NCBI GenBank assembly: GCA_963678135.1
Contig: OY782667.1
Location: 186,001 to 250,000 of the forward strand
Direction: 5' to 3'
Length of the DNA: 64,000 nt
DNA from: JAHJKV01 sp963678135
GTDB lineage: Bacteria; Desulfobacterota; Desulfovibrionia; Desulfovibrionales; Desulfovibrionaceae
The notes below the pieces were generated by a model. That model searched no databases and had not been told where the DNA came from. It saw only the letters and a list, made by a program, of their open reading frames with translations. The translations under genes were made by a program, and so were the position numbers. Positions 53,672 to 62,800 of this stretch are shown one piece after another; position 1 is the first letter of the stretch; each line of letters opens with the position of its first letter.

Positions 53672-54039
53672 TATAAATTTTAGGCTCAATACTTCCTGCC
53701 CATTTTATTGTTTCCCCCTTCCTGTCATCCTGCGCGTAAGTCGCAGGATCCAGTTCTTCTGTCTTCGCTGCTTCTTCTTTTCTTCTCTTCTGCCTCCTTG
53801 TTTTTTCTCTTACTGCGTCAAACCCTCATAGCCCGGCTCTGCTGGATTCCGCGACTTACGCGCGGAATGACGGGGGCGGTGCTCTAAATAACGGAGAGGA
53901 ATGTCTGAATGACAGAAAAGTTAATATGCGTTTGCCCTGGCTAAAACAAGAGACCGCTTGACAGAAAGTTCGGTTTTGATTACCTTTTTAGCAGTGAAGA
54001 AAATAACATTCCGTTTGTTGAAAAGGAGGATTTTTTAAC

Positions 54040-54417
54040 ATGAAAAAGTTGTTGCTGATCTCTCTGTTGATCACCGCCCTTGTGGGTGTGCTCACAGTAT
54101 CTATGGTCGCTGCTGCAAAAGCTCCGGCCGATGGTCTCGCAATGGACTACCCTGGAGCCAAGGCCAAGTATGCACCCATTAAGTTTAATCACTCGACTCA
54201 TGCTGCCCTTGCCTGCGAAAAATGTCACCACAAGATGAACGAAGCTTCAGACATGAAGTGTACTTCTTGCCACTCTGACACAAGCAAAGCAGCAAAGAGA
54301 AACCCTGAAGGGTATGACTATGCTTTCCATAACAGAAAGTCAGAGTCTTCTTGTGTTGGTTGCCATAAGTCCATGAAGTCTGGTCCAACAAAGTGTAACG
54401 ATTGTCACACGAAGTAA
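54040..54417 (+). CDS. Periplasmic class III cytochrome c3 (tetraheme)
   Basis: 125 residues. Signal peptide to about residue 25 (VSMVAAA), mature start KAPADGLAMDYPG as in D. vulgaris cytochrome c3. Four heme motifs: CEKCH, CTSCH, CVGCH, CNDCH, with axial-type His in FNHSTH, HH and YAFHN. It shuttles electrons between periplasmic hydrogenases or formate dehydrogenases and membrane complexes. Unusual: hemes 2 and 4 are CxxCH, whereas type I c3 has CxxxxCH there. A strong Shine-Dalgarno AAGGAGG and a terminator frame it, as expected for an abundant protein. Confidence 0.95.
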   Translation: MKKLLLISLLITALVGVLTVSMVAAAKAPADGLAMDYPGAKAKYAPIKFNHSTHAALACEKCHHKMNEASDMKCTSCHSDTSKAAKRNPEGYDYAFHNRKSESSCVGCHKSMKSGPTKCNDCHTK

Positions 54418-54431
54418 TATGCTATGTTACA

Positions 54432-54468
54432 GGTAAGGAGGGCTTAAACCGGCTCTCCTTACCCTTTT
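54432..54468 (+). terminator. Terminator of the cytochrome c3 gene
   Basis: Stem GGTAAGGAG / CTCCTTACC with a 14-nt loop, then CTTTTCT. Confidence 0.85.
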
Positions 54469-54495
54469 CTCGCCACACTAAGCAAGGGTAGAGAT

Positions 54496-55929
54496 ATGAT
54501 CCCAGCTGACTCTGATGAAGAACTTTTGGAATTATCCGATATCGTGGATGACAAAAAGAAGAAAGGATTCGAAGACGATGCTGTGGACGTAAGTTTCGAG
54601 CAGGAGTTTGAAGAACTTTTTGCTGATAGTGCTGACACGCTCGAAGACTCTTCCCAAAGCAAACCTTTGCAATCTGATCATCAAAAATCCACTACAGAGG
54701 AATATCAAGAGCCAGAAATTGATATTTTGGATGATTCTTTGCTTTTTGAAGAAGAAAGCGATGAAGCTCTTCTATTAGATGATATTATTGGCGACGATGA
54801 AAATGATGACGATGACGATCAAGATAAAGAGCAAAATCAAGAGCAAGATGAAAATCAAGAGAGAGATGATGACGATGAAGCCTACTATGAGGCGCTTGAT
54901 TTAGACGAGCTTGCCGAAGATTCTACTGATGATTTTGCCGAGGAAGCACCCACTCAGGAACTCGACCTTGAAGAAGTGCTTGATCCTGTAGTTGTCGATA
55001 CTGGAATTGATGAAGACAGTGCATATCTGGAAGACGATAGTTTGGAAGAAGACAATCTGGAAGACGACAATTTTATAGATTTTGAAGAATTAGACGAAAA
55101 TAATTTTGATGAAAATGAACTCGATAACGAAGAGTTCAATAAAAATAATTTCGATGACAATGATTTTGATGAAAGTGATTTTGATGAAAGCGAGCTAGGC
55201 GATCTCAGTGAAGAGAGCGATGAATACGCAAATGCTGCTGAACCGTTTACAGAATACGATGAACAAGAAGCCGTAGACGACCTTACAGATGAGGAATTAG
55301 AAGAGTTAGAGCAAAAAGACTTTGAAGACGGTGAAGCCACTGAAGATACAGCTGAAACAGAAGAATTTGATGAAAGCCAGTTCGATGAAGACCAGTTTGA
55401 TGAAGACCAGTTTAATGATGAGCAGTTTAATGATGAGCAGTTTGAAGATGATACCTTTGACGAACATGAACTGAGCGAAAACTATAGAGAAGAAGCTGAA
55501 GAAGACGAAGAAAAAAGATATGAACAAGATGGAGCAGGTGAAGAGCAAGAAAATGCCCAAAAGAGCGAAGATGAGGGTGCTCTCAATTGGGATGACCTTT
55601 TAGAAGATTACTCTGAGCAAGCAACACAAGAAGAGAAGGACGCATCATCTTTAGAAACAGAGTCTTCCCTTGCCAAGGAAAAAGCTGATCCTCTTTCTGA
55701 AGAAGATAATCTTTTTGGTGAATCAATAGCTCAAGCGCAGGCTGATGCTCCTACTCCACAAGCCCCTCCTGCGCCAACAGCTTCAAGCATAGAAATGGCA
55801 GAAAAAATCAGCGTCTTGGAATATCGTTTGGATAAAATAGAAACACTCATACAAAATGAAGTTTCTCGGGTTGCAGCTCGTGTCATCAGGGAAGAAATCA
55901 AAGCTCTTGCATCAGAGCTCGACGACTAA
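54496..55929 (+). CDS. Highly acidic repeat protein with C-terminal coiled coil
   Basis: 477 residues. An N-terminal motif (DEELLELSDIVDDKKKKG, DVSFEQEFEELFAD) is followed by about 330 residues dominated by Asp/Glu. These include pentapeptide repeats of the type F(D/N)(E/D)xQ (FDEDQ FDEDQ FNDEQ FNDEQ) at about 295-320 and similar ones at about 193-225. The end is a coiled coil (SVLEYRLDKIETLIQNEVSR). No signal peptide or membrane helix. The N-terminal motif suggests a conserved family in sulfate reducers, whose function I do not know. The repeats are not classical pentapeptide-repeat quadrants. Confidence 0.8.
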   Translation: MIPADSDEELLELSDIVDDKKKKGFEDDAVDVSFEQEFEELFADSADTLEDSSQSKPLQSDHQKSTTEEYQEPEIDILDDSLLFEEESDEALLLDDIIGDDENDDDDDQDKEQNQEQDENQERDDDDEAYYEALDLDELAEDSTDDFAEEAPTQELDLEEVLDPVVVDTGIDEDSAYLEDDSLEEDNLEDDNFIDFEELDENNFDENELDNEEFNKNNFDDNDFDESDFDESELGDLSEESDEYANAAEPFTEYDEQEAVDDLTDEELEELEQKDFEDGEATEDTAETEEFDESQFDEDQFDEDQFNDEQFNDEQFEDDTFDEHELSENYREEAEEDEEKRYEQDGAGEEQENAQKSEDEGALNWDDLLEDYSEQATQEEKDASSLETESSLAKEKADPLSEEDNLFGESIAQAQADAPTPQAPPAPTASSIEMAEKISVLEYRLDKIETLIQNEVSRVAARVIREEIKALASELDD

Positions 55930-56067
55930 TACAAGCCTCAGCACAAGGCGAAAACAATGTTCGCTTGCAAGCCTTTTTCTCCCAGAAAATTGCTTTCTCG
56001 ACTCTGTAAACAGCTCATGCTATACAAGCTCAAAACAAGGATGGTCTCATTGGCTACCTTTGCTTTA

Positions 56068-56123
56068 CCGCCCGGAGCTACGATCCATGTGGGTTGAGGC
56101 CATTTCCCACCGGGCGGGTTTTT
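56068..56123 (+). terminator. Compound terminator before the 55-residue gene
   Basis: Outer stem CCGCCCGG / CCGGGCGG with an inner GTGGG / CCCAC hairpin, followed by TTTTT. It closes the acidic-protein gene. The 140 bp before it hold no gene that I could support; a small RNA is possible. Confidence 0.75.
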
Positions 56124-56139
56124 AACTGTGGGAGGTTAC

Positions 56140-56307
56140 ATGGATAAACTCAATAAAAATGTGTTGCAGGTCGCCAAAGAAGTTGTCATTAAATTCATTG
56201 AAGTAGGCAGGGTTTCCCCGACAAACTTTTCTGAAAATTTTGAAACTATCTATAATGCTGTGCTCAAAACAGTTGGAAACGAAAATTCGCCTCAGGAAGA
56301 GGAATAA
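56140..56307 (+). CDS. Small conserved-type protein, 55 residues
   Basis: A short gene with a good Shine-Dalgarno (GGGAGG, 7 bp before the ATG). The protein is a helical sequence: VLQVAKEVVIKFIEVGRVSP, then FSENFETIYNAVLKTV and an acidic end. No cysteine or membrane segment. It lies between a strong terminator and menG, so it may be co-transcribed with menG. I do not recognise a named family; the dense coding pattern supports a real gene. Confidence 0.65.
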   Translation: MDKLNKNVLQVAKEVVIKFIEVGRVSPTNFSENFETIYNAVLKTVGNENSPQEEE

Positions 56308-56372
56308 TCCGCTACACGCTTTATACACCCTGAAGAGTACAGGGACTCGAGTTACAACCGAGAATAGAATAC

Positions 56373-57194
56373 ATGATGCAAAAAACGAGGACGCCAGAAG
56401 ATACAAGCGATACGCATGGACAGCGCGTGACTAAAATGTTTGGACGTATTGCCCCATGGTATGATTTTCTCAACCATGCCTTGAGCTTAGGACAAGACAT
56501 CATTTGGCGCAATCGTTTGGTAAATCATCTTCGCCCTGTACAAAATGGAACTGTGCTTGATCTTGCTGCAGGTACTTTGGACGTTTCCACGGAAATTCTA
56601 CGCCAATACCCAACAACACGAGTACTGGCTCTTGATTTTACATATCCCATGCTTCTTGAAGGGGTAAAAAAGAAAATCCGAGGTAAGCGTGAGGAATCTA
56701 TCTACCCTATACAGGCTGATGCCAAATGTATTCCACTGGCAAATGATTCTGTTGCCGGCGCAAGCATTGCTTTTGGCATACGCAATATTTTGCCACGCGA
56801 ACAGTGCTATGCAGAAGTCCTCCGTGTTTTGACTCCTGGCGCACGGTTTTGCATTCTAGAATTTGGTACAGGTTCTCGTCGCGTTTGGAAAGGTGTATAT
56901 AATTTCTACTTAAATACAGTCTTGCCAAGCATAGGCCGGATGATTTCCGGCGATAGCAGTGCATATCGCTATCTTGCAGACACAATCAAAGCCTTTCCTG
57001 ATGAACAAGCACTGAGCCAAGAATTACTTACAGCCGGCTTTTCTAGGGTATTCCATGTGCCCATGCTTTCTGGCATTGTCTATGCTCATATTGCAGAAAA
57101 AAGCCAAGACTGCGCTCAAAAAAAATCTTCAGCTTTTGAAAATCCAAATGAGCATGAACCCTATAAGCATGGCACTAAAGCCCATCATGCGTAA
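56373..57194 (+). CDS. menG: Demethylmenaquinone methyltransferase (UbiE/MenG)
   Basis: 273 residues. SAM motif I VLDLAAGTLDVSTEILRQYP, preceded by the family start VTKMFGRIAPWYDFLNHALSL, and then ADAKCIPLANDSVAGASIAF and FGIRNILPREQCYAEVLRVL, LEFGTGS. It adds the final methyl to demethylmenaquinone. A polyprenyl synthase gene 1.6 kb downstream supplies the side chain, so this is a menaquinone block. The last ~25 residues are an unrelated polar tail, and the 3' end overlaps the opposing DUF2065 gene by 66 bp. Confidence 0.92.
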   Translation: MMQKTRTPEDTSDTHGQRVTKMFGRIAPWYDFLNHALSLGQDIIWRNRLVNHLRPVQNGTVLDLAAGTLDVSTEILRQYPTTRVLALDFTYPMLLEGVKKKIRGKREESIYPIQADAKCIPLANDSVAGASIAFGIRNILPREQCYAEVLRVLTPGARFCILEFGTGSRRVWKGVYNFYLNTVLPSIGRMISGDSSAYRYLADTIKAFPDEQALSQELLTAGFSRVFHVPMLSGIVYAHIAEKSQDCAQKKSSAFENPNEHEPYKHGTKAHHA

Positions 57195-57326
57195 ACTGCG
57201 AGGCTCTTGACGTGCCAGCATTGCAAGCAGCTCAGGCATTTTATCTGCAAAAAGAAAATATGACAGTCCTTCAAACATAAGGGCGAGGCCACAAGCCACG
57301 AAAAAAAGAGAAAAATTAAAATTCAT
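57129..57326 (-). CDS. DUF2065 (YjeT-like) small membrane protein
   Basis: 65 residues, two membrane helices (about 5-25 and 43-62) around a conserved loop with RQEPRSLRMMGFSAMLIGFM. This is the DUF2065 pattern; E. coli YjeT has the same size and topology. Function unknown, often near hflC or purA in Gammaproteobacteria. It overlaps the menG 3' end on the other strand by 66 bp and starts 51 bp from the next gene. Confidence 0.85.
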   Translation of the reverse strand: MNFNFSLFFVACGLALMFEGLSYFLFADKMPELLAMLARQEPRSLRMMGFSAMLIGFMLIWIFKS

Positions 57327-57376
57327 GAATCAAGAGTAGCTTGAACAAAGCTGCCTGTCTATCCTTGGAGCAAAAT

Positions 57377-58690
57377 ATGATTTCTTTTGAGCAATTATAC
57401 AGTAAAAAAAGTAGCATTGCCGTGGTGGGCTTGGGCTATGTCGGTTTACCTCTGGCCGTTGCCCTTGCAGAACATTTTCAAGTTATTGGCTTTGATATAT
57501 CCCCTCAGCGGATTGCAGAACTCAAGCAAGGGAAAGATCGTACCAATGAAGTCGATACAGAGCTTCTTCAGGCTGCACCGGTATTATACAGCTGTGATCC
57601 GCAAGAGCTTAAGGCCTGTAGCTTGCTCATTGTCGCTGTACCAACACCTATTGATAAACATCGCTCCCCTGATCTTTGCCCTGTAAAATCCGCAAGTAAA
57701 ACTGTTGGGCAAAATTTGAGCAAAGGTTCTATTGTTGTCTATGAATCCACGGTTTACCCTGGTTTAACAGAAGAAATATGCGTCCCTCTTCTTGAAAAGC
57801 ATTCAGGGCTTGTGTGTGGGCAAGAGTTCTTTGTTGGCTATTCTCCTGAACGTATTAACCCTGGGGACAAAGCGCACACCCTGCAAACCATAGTGAAAGT
57901 AGTCGCAGGACAGACTCCTGTTGTAACTGAATTATTAGATAAAGTTTATTCAAAGGTAGTACAGGCAGGAACTTTCCGCGCTTCTTCCATTAAAGTAGCC
58001 GAAGCCGCCAAAGTAATTGAAAATACACAAAGAGACCTCAATATTGCGCTTATGAATGAACTGGCAACCATCTTTGATCGCATGAATATTGATACTCTTG
58101 AAGTGCTGGAAGCAGCTGGTACAAAATGGAATTTTCTCCCTTTCCGCCCCGGTCTTGTCGGCGGACATTGCATCGGTGTTGACCCATATTATCTAACCTT
58201 CAAAGCAGAATCACTTGGCCTACATCCTCAAGTTATTTTAGCAGGTCGGGAAACCAATGATTCCATGGCTCAATTCGTGGTACAGGCAAGCATCAAGCAA
58301 CTCATTAAACAAGGAAAACAAGTGCAAGGCGCACGGATAGGACTTTTGGGCATTACTTTTAAGGAAAATGTTCCGGATTTACGCAATACACGCTCAGTCG
58401 ATCTTATCGCGGAATTTCAAGAATATGGGGCAAACGTTCTGGTACACGATGCACAAGCAGACCCTGAGGAGGCCATGCAAGAATACAATATTGAACTGAC
58501 TTCTCTTGAAAACTTGAGAGAATTGGATGCCCTCGTACTTGCAGTGCCACATGAAGCCTATCGCAAGTTAAAACCAGAGGCTCTTAAAACATGGTTTAAT
58601 ACTCAAGGCTCTCCGCTACTTATTGACATAAAAGGTTTTTTTGATACACAAGAGATGAAAAAACAGGGTTTTCACTATTGGCGATTATAA
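57377..58690 (+). CDS. UDP-N-acetyl-sugar (glucosamine/galactosamine) dehydrogenase, WbpO/TviB type
   Basis: 437 residues from the ATG at 57377 (GGAG 7 bp upstream; a TTG start at 57341 lacks one). NAD-binding IAVVGLGYVGLPLAVALAEH, the family stretch YSPERINPGDKAHTL, catalytic cysteine in GGHCIGVDPYYLTF and C-terminal RIGLLGITFKENVPDLRNTR. It oxidises the C6 hydroxyl of a UDP-HexNAc to the uronic acid used for O-antigen or capsule. The donor sugar is assigned by resemblance to the WbpO/VipA group rather than UDP-glucose dehydrogenase. Confidence 0.9.
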   Translation: MISFEQLYSKKSSIAVVGLGYVGLPLAVALAEHFQVIGFDISPQRIAELKQGKDRTNEVDTELLQAAPVLYSCDPQELKACSLLIVAVPTPIDKHRSPDLCPVKSASKTVGQNLSKGSIVVYESTVYPGLTEEICVPLLEKHSGLVCGQEFFVGYSPERINPGDKAHTLQTIVKVVAGQTPVVTELLDKVYSKVVQAGTFRASSIKVAEAAKVIENTQRDLNIALMNELATIFDRMNIDTLEVLEAAGTKWNFLPFRPGLVGGHCIGVDPYYLTFKAESLGLHPQVILAGRETNDSMAQFVVQASIKQLIKQGKQVQGARIGLLGITFKENVPDLRNTRSVDLIAEFQEYGANVLVHDAQADPEEAMQEYNIELTSLENLRELDALVLAVPHEAYRKLKPEALKTWFNTQGSPLLIDIKGFFDTQEMKKQGFHYWRL

Positions 58691-58796
58691 CTGCCAGCGT
58701 GCTTTACTTCAAAAAACAGGAAAAGCAATGTGGCTATAACTGGACGGCACAAGAAATGATGCGTACAGTATTTTTTTACAAAATCTGGTAAAAACA

Positions 58797-59768
58797 ATGA
58801 AAGAACTCAAAGCATATTTTGCCACAGAACTTCCACGCATTAACGCTTTTCTTGAAACAGAAATAGGCAAGTTGGAAGGCTTGATTCAAGATATTTTAAG
58901 CCATTCTCTGCTCAGTGGAGGCAAAAGAATACGTCCTGTTCTCACCCTTGCTATGGCAAATGTTTTGCCTTGCACTACAAAGAAAAATCCCCTGCCACTT
59001 GCCTGCGCTCTGGAAATGTTACATACGGCAACTTTGCTGCATGATGATATTTTAGATGCTGCTCAATTTAGACGAGGCCTTGTGGCTGCGCATAAAATAT
59101 TTGGAACCACAGAGACCATTCTTGCCGGAGATATGCTTTTGGCTTTGGCAAATCGCATAGGCGCCTCCTGTAACAAAGTTCGCATTTCTCAACTTCTAGC
59201 TCAAGGCATCATTGATACCGCCACAGGAGAAGTTCAAGAAATTGCTATGCTCGGCACTTCGCGCATAGATCGCAAGGCTTATATGGAAGTCATTATCGGT
59301 AAAACAGCAAAACTTATAGAAACTGCCTGCCGTTGCGGTGTTGCCTTTGCTTCAGATGACCCTGCCTTAGAAGATGCTGCTGGAGAATACGGGCTAAATC
59401 TAGGTATCGCTTTTCAGCTGGTAGACGATGCCTTAGATTATGTTTCTGATACCGGACTTACTGGAAAACCTCTTGGAGGCGATTTACGCGAAGGGAAAAT
59501 GACCCTCCCTCTTATTTTGCTTATTGAACATATGCCCACAGCTGAGGCAGAAGCCCTGCTTGAAAAATTGCGCGAAGACGCGCTCACTGAGCAAGAAATA
59601 AGGCAAATCTTAGCAGATGTAGCCAAGCATGATTTTGCTCAGCAAACCAGACAAGAAGCAACTGCATATGTTGCCAAGGCCAAAGCAGCCCTAGAGCCTT
59701 TACCTGAAGGAAAAGAAAAAATCGTCCTCAAGCAAGCTGCTGATTTTGTATTAGCTCGTGAAAAATAA
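58797..59768 (+). CDS. ispB: Polyprenyl diphosphate synthase (octaprenyl/heptaprenyl type)
   Basis: 323 residues. First Asp-rich motif LLHDDILDAAQFRRG near residue 80, second LVDDALDYVSDTGLTGKPLGGDLREGK near 217, SGGKRIRPVL at the start. Trans-prenyltransferase of the long-chain class, making the isoprenoid tail of menaquinone (chain length not predictable here). With menG it covers tail and last methylation of the quinone. 47 bp precede purL. Confidence 0.93.
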   Translation: MKELKAYFATELPRINAFLETEIGKLEGLIQDILSHSLLSGGKRIRPVLTLAMANVLPCTTKKNPLPLACALEMLHTATLLHDDILDAAQFRRGLVAAHKIFGTTETILAGDMLLALANRIGASCNKVRISQLLAQGIIDTATGEVQEIAMLGTSRIDRKAYMEVIIGKTAKLIETACRCGVAFASDDPALEDAAGEYGLNLGIAFQLVDDALDYVSDTGLTGKPLGGDLREGKMTLPLILLIEHMPTAEAEALLEKLREDALTEQEIRQILADVAKHDFAQQTRQEATAYVAKAKAALEPLPEGKEKIVLKQAADFVLAREK

Positions 59769-59814
59769 TGAATAGCCTCCAACAATCCAAACCATTTTTC
59801 CGCAGGAGATAAAC

Positions 59815-62800
59815 ATGCTTTGCAGGGTTTTGGTTGGCCTACGCCCTCATGTACGCGATGTTCTTGGTGAACGAGTTATGCGAAAAATTCAGCATGAGCT
59901 TCAACTGGACGTCAAATCAGTTCGCATTATCAATGTGTTTACCATTGATGGCTTAAATCAAAAGCAAATTAATCTATTGCTACAAAATAATACACTTTCC
60001 GACCCTGTTTTACACGAGACATCTCTTGCTCCTCTACCCGCAGAGTTTGATTATATTCTTGAAGTAGGTTTTCGGCCTGGCGTCACCGATAATGAAGGGC
60101 GTACTGCCCAAGAAAGCATTGCCCTTGTTTTAGGACTGGATGAAAAAGCTGCTGCTGAATGCAAAGTGTATACTTCTCGGCAATATCTTATTCAACAAAA
60201 TCCAGAAGCTCCATTAGACAAAAATTGTGCAAAGTCCATTGCCAAGGATCTACTCGCCAATGAACTCATCCAACGCTATGAAATAAAATCCGCAGCAGAA
60301 TGGAAAAATGAACCTGATTTCCCCCTCAAAGCAGCCAAAGTTACCGGAGAATCGAGTGATGAAGTCAAAATCATCAATCTTTCAGCAATGACGGATGCGG
60401 AGCTACTACAATTTTCCAGTGCCAACACTCTTGCTCTGTCTCTCAATGAACTGCATATCATCCGTGATCATTTTCAAAATCCTCAAATTGTAGCTCAGCG
60501 TAAAAGCATAGGCCTACCGCCAGATCCCACGGACGCAGAATTAGAAGTGCTGGCTCAAACATGGTCTGAGCACTGCAAGCACAAAATTTTCTCCGCACGC
60601 ATTCGTTACACAGATAAAGAAAAAAAACAGTACAAAGAAATAAATTCTCTCTACCAAAGCTATATTAAAAACCCAACACGCATTTTACGAAAAAGCAAGG
60701 AAGCCAAAGGGTTACATGGAGATTTTTGTCTTTCTGTTTTCAAAGACAACGCAGGTGTTATTAAATTTTCCAAGGACTTAAATATTTGCGTGAAAATGGA
60801 AACACACAATTCACCCTCTGCCTTAGATCCTTATGGCGGAGCTTTAACAGGTATTGTAGGAGTCAACCGTGACCCTATGGGAACCGGAATTGGTGCTAAT
60901 CTTTTATGCAATACCGATGTTTTTTGCTTTGCGTCTCCTTTTTATAAAGGCACATTACCTCCTCGGCTCTTACATCCTCGTCGCGTTTTTGAAGGTGTAC
61001 GCGAAGGGGTTGAACATGGCGGAAATAAATCTGGAATACCTACAGTGAACGGTTCTGTGGTTTTTGATAGCCGTTATCTTGGCAAACCGCTTGTTTATTG
61101 CGGAACCATTGGCTCTATGCCAGCACAAATAGCAGGACGCCCTAGCCATGAAAAAAAAGCTCTGGCCGGTGATATTATTGTCATGTCCGGTGGACGCATT
61201 GGTAAAGATGGTATTCATGGGGCTACTTTTTCTTCAGAAGAACTGCACGAAGGCAGTCCTGCAACTGCTGTCCAAATAGGTGATCCCATTACACAACGTA
61301 AAATGTACGATTTTCTCATGCGTGCACGCGATTTGGGCTTATATAATGCCATTACCGACAATGGAGCCGGAGGCCTTTCTTCTTCGGTCGGTGAAATGGC
61401 CTGTGATTGTGGTGGTTTTACTCTTGATATTGCAAAAGCCCCTCTGAAATACGATGGCCTCGCGCCTTGGGAAATACTTATTTCTGAAGCACAAGAACGC
61501 ATGACTCTTGCCGTACCACCTGCAAAACTTGAGCAATTCATGACGCTTTCTAAGGAAATGGGGGTAGAATCTACAGCGCTAGGTACTTTTGATGATAAAG
61601 GCATGTACAAGGTCGTGCATAAGGCCAAGTTAGTCGCTTGCCTTGATATGGACTTTTTGCATGAGGGCATCCCCCAAATGCAGTTGGAAGCTATTTGGCA
61701 GCAGCCTGCAATACACGAAACAGCAGCACCGAAAGTTGAAAATCACACAGAACTGCTGAAAACCATGTTAGGCAGGCTCAATATCTGCTCAAAAGAATAT
61801 CTCATTCGCCAATATGATCACGAGGTGAAGGGTAGAAGCGTCATAAAACCTTTAGTCGGTGCCAAGCAGGATGGCCCGGGGAATGCAGGAGTGTTGCGCC
61901 CTGAACTTGAATCAGAGCGTGGCTTGATTATTTCCCACGGTATTTGCCCTAAATTTTCAGATATTGATACATATTGGATGATGGCCAATGCCATAGATGA
62001 AGCCATACGCAATGCAGTCGCTGTTGGGGGAGATATTTCTTATATGGCTGGAGTGGATAACTTTTGTTGGTGTGATCCGGTACAAAGTGAATCGACCCCT
62101 GATGGTCACTACAAATTAGCCCAGCTAGTACGAGCCAATCAAGCTTTAGCACATTTTTGTCTTGGTTTTGGTATCCCCTGTATCTCCGGCAAAGACTCTA
62201 TGAAAAATGATTATACAGGCGGAGGGCAAAAAATTTCTATTCCCCCTACTGTGCTTTTCTCACTTATTGGAGTTATCCCTGACGTGAATCGTTGTCTGAC
62301 TTCAGATTTCAAACAAGCCGGAGACTCTATTTATATCCTTGGACGCACTTTAGATGAAACCGGCGGAAGTGAAATAGAAAATGAACTTGGATTTACTACA
62401 AGCAAAGTACCCAAGGTCGATTTGCTCTCTGCCCGCAGAAGGTATCAAAGCATGTTTACAGCAACACAAGCAGGCTTGATTACCGCTTGCCACGATTGCT
62501 CTGACGGCGGACTTGCTGTGGCTTTAGCTGAAATGGCTCTTGGGGGCAGGCTTGGGGCAGAGATTGATCTTAGCGATATGCTGCAGGCGCAACAACTGAA
62601 TGAATTAAGCCTTCTGTATTCGGAATCAGCCTCACGCTTGATTGTAAGCGTCAAGCCTGAAAAAATAAAAGAATTTGAACAGCTCTTTGCAGGGCAAATA
62701 TATTACCAAATTGGTAAAGTACATGACGCATCATCTCCTTTCCGGCTTACAATACACGGACGCGAGATCGTAAATGTCTCTTGCACAGAACTCGCTCAGG

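Larger units (their letters stand above)
52944..53939 (+). repeat. MITE-like element, copy E, interrupted by an IS1595 element
   Basis: The ends CAGGGCAAACGCATATAAA (left) and TTAATATGCGTTTGCCCTG (right) are inverted. The 10-bp GCTAAAACAA flanks it perfectly (52934-52943 and 53940-53949). Without the IS and its duplication it is 281 bp. Two internal hairpins: 53724-53753 (ATCCTGCG / CGCAGGAT) and 53842-53871 (ATTCCGCG / CGCGGAAT), with a pyrimidine-rich tract between them. Confidence 0.9.

Noticed and set aside
52944..53939. The IS1595 transposase as the mobiliser of the MITE-like family
   Set aside because: Its ends (GGGGCTGACACCT) and 8-bp duplication differ from the MITE ends and 10-bp duplication.
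54954..55560. Long Ser/Leu/Phe-rich open frames opposite the acidic protein gene
   Set aside because: They are the complement of Asp/Glu codon runs, which rarely give stops; low complexity only.
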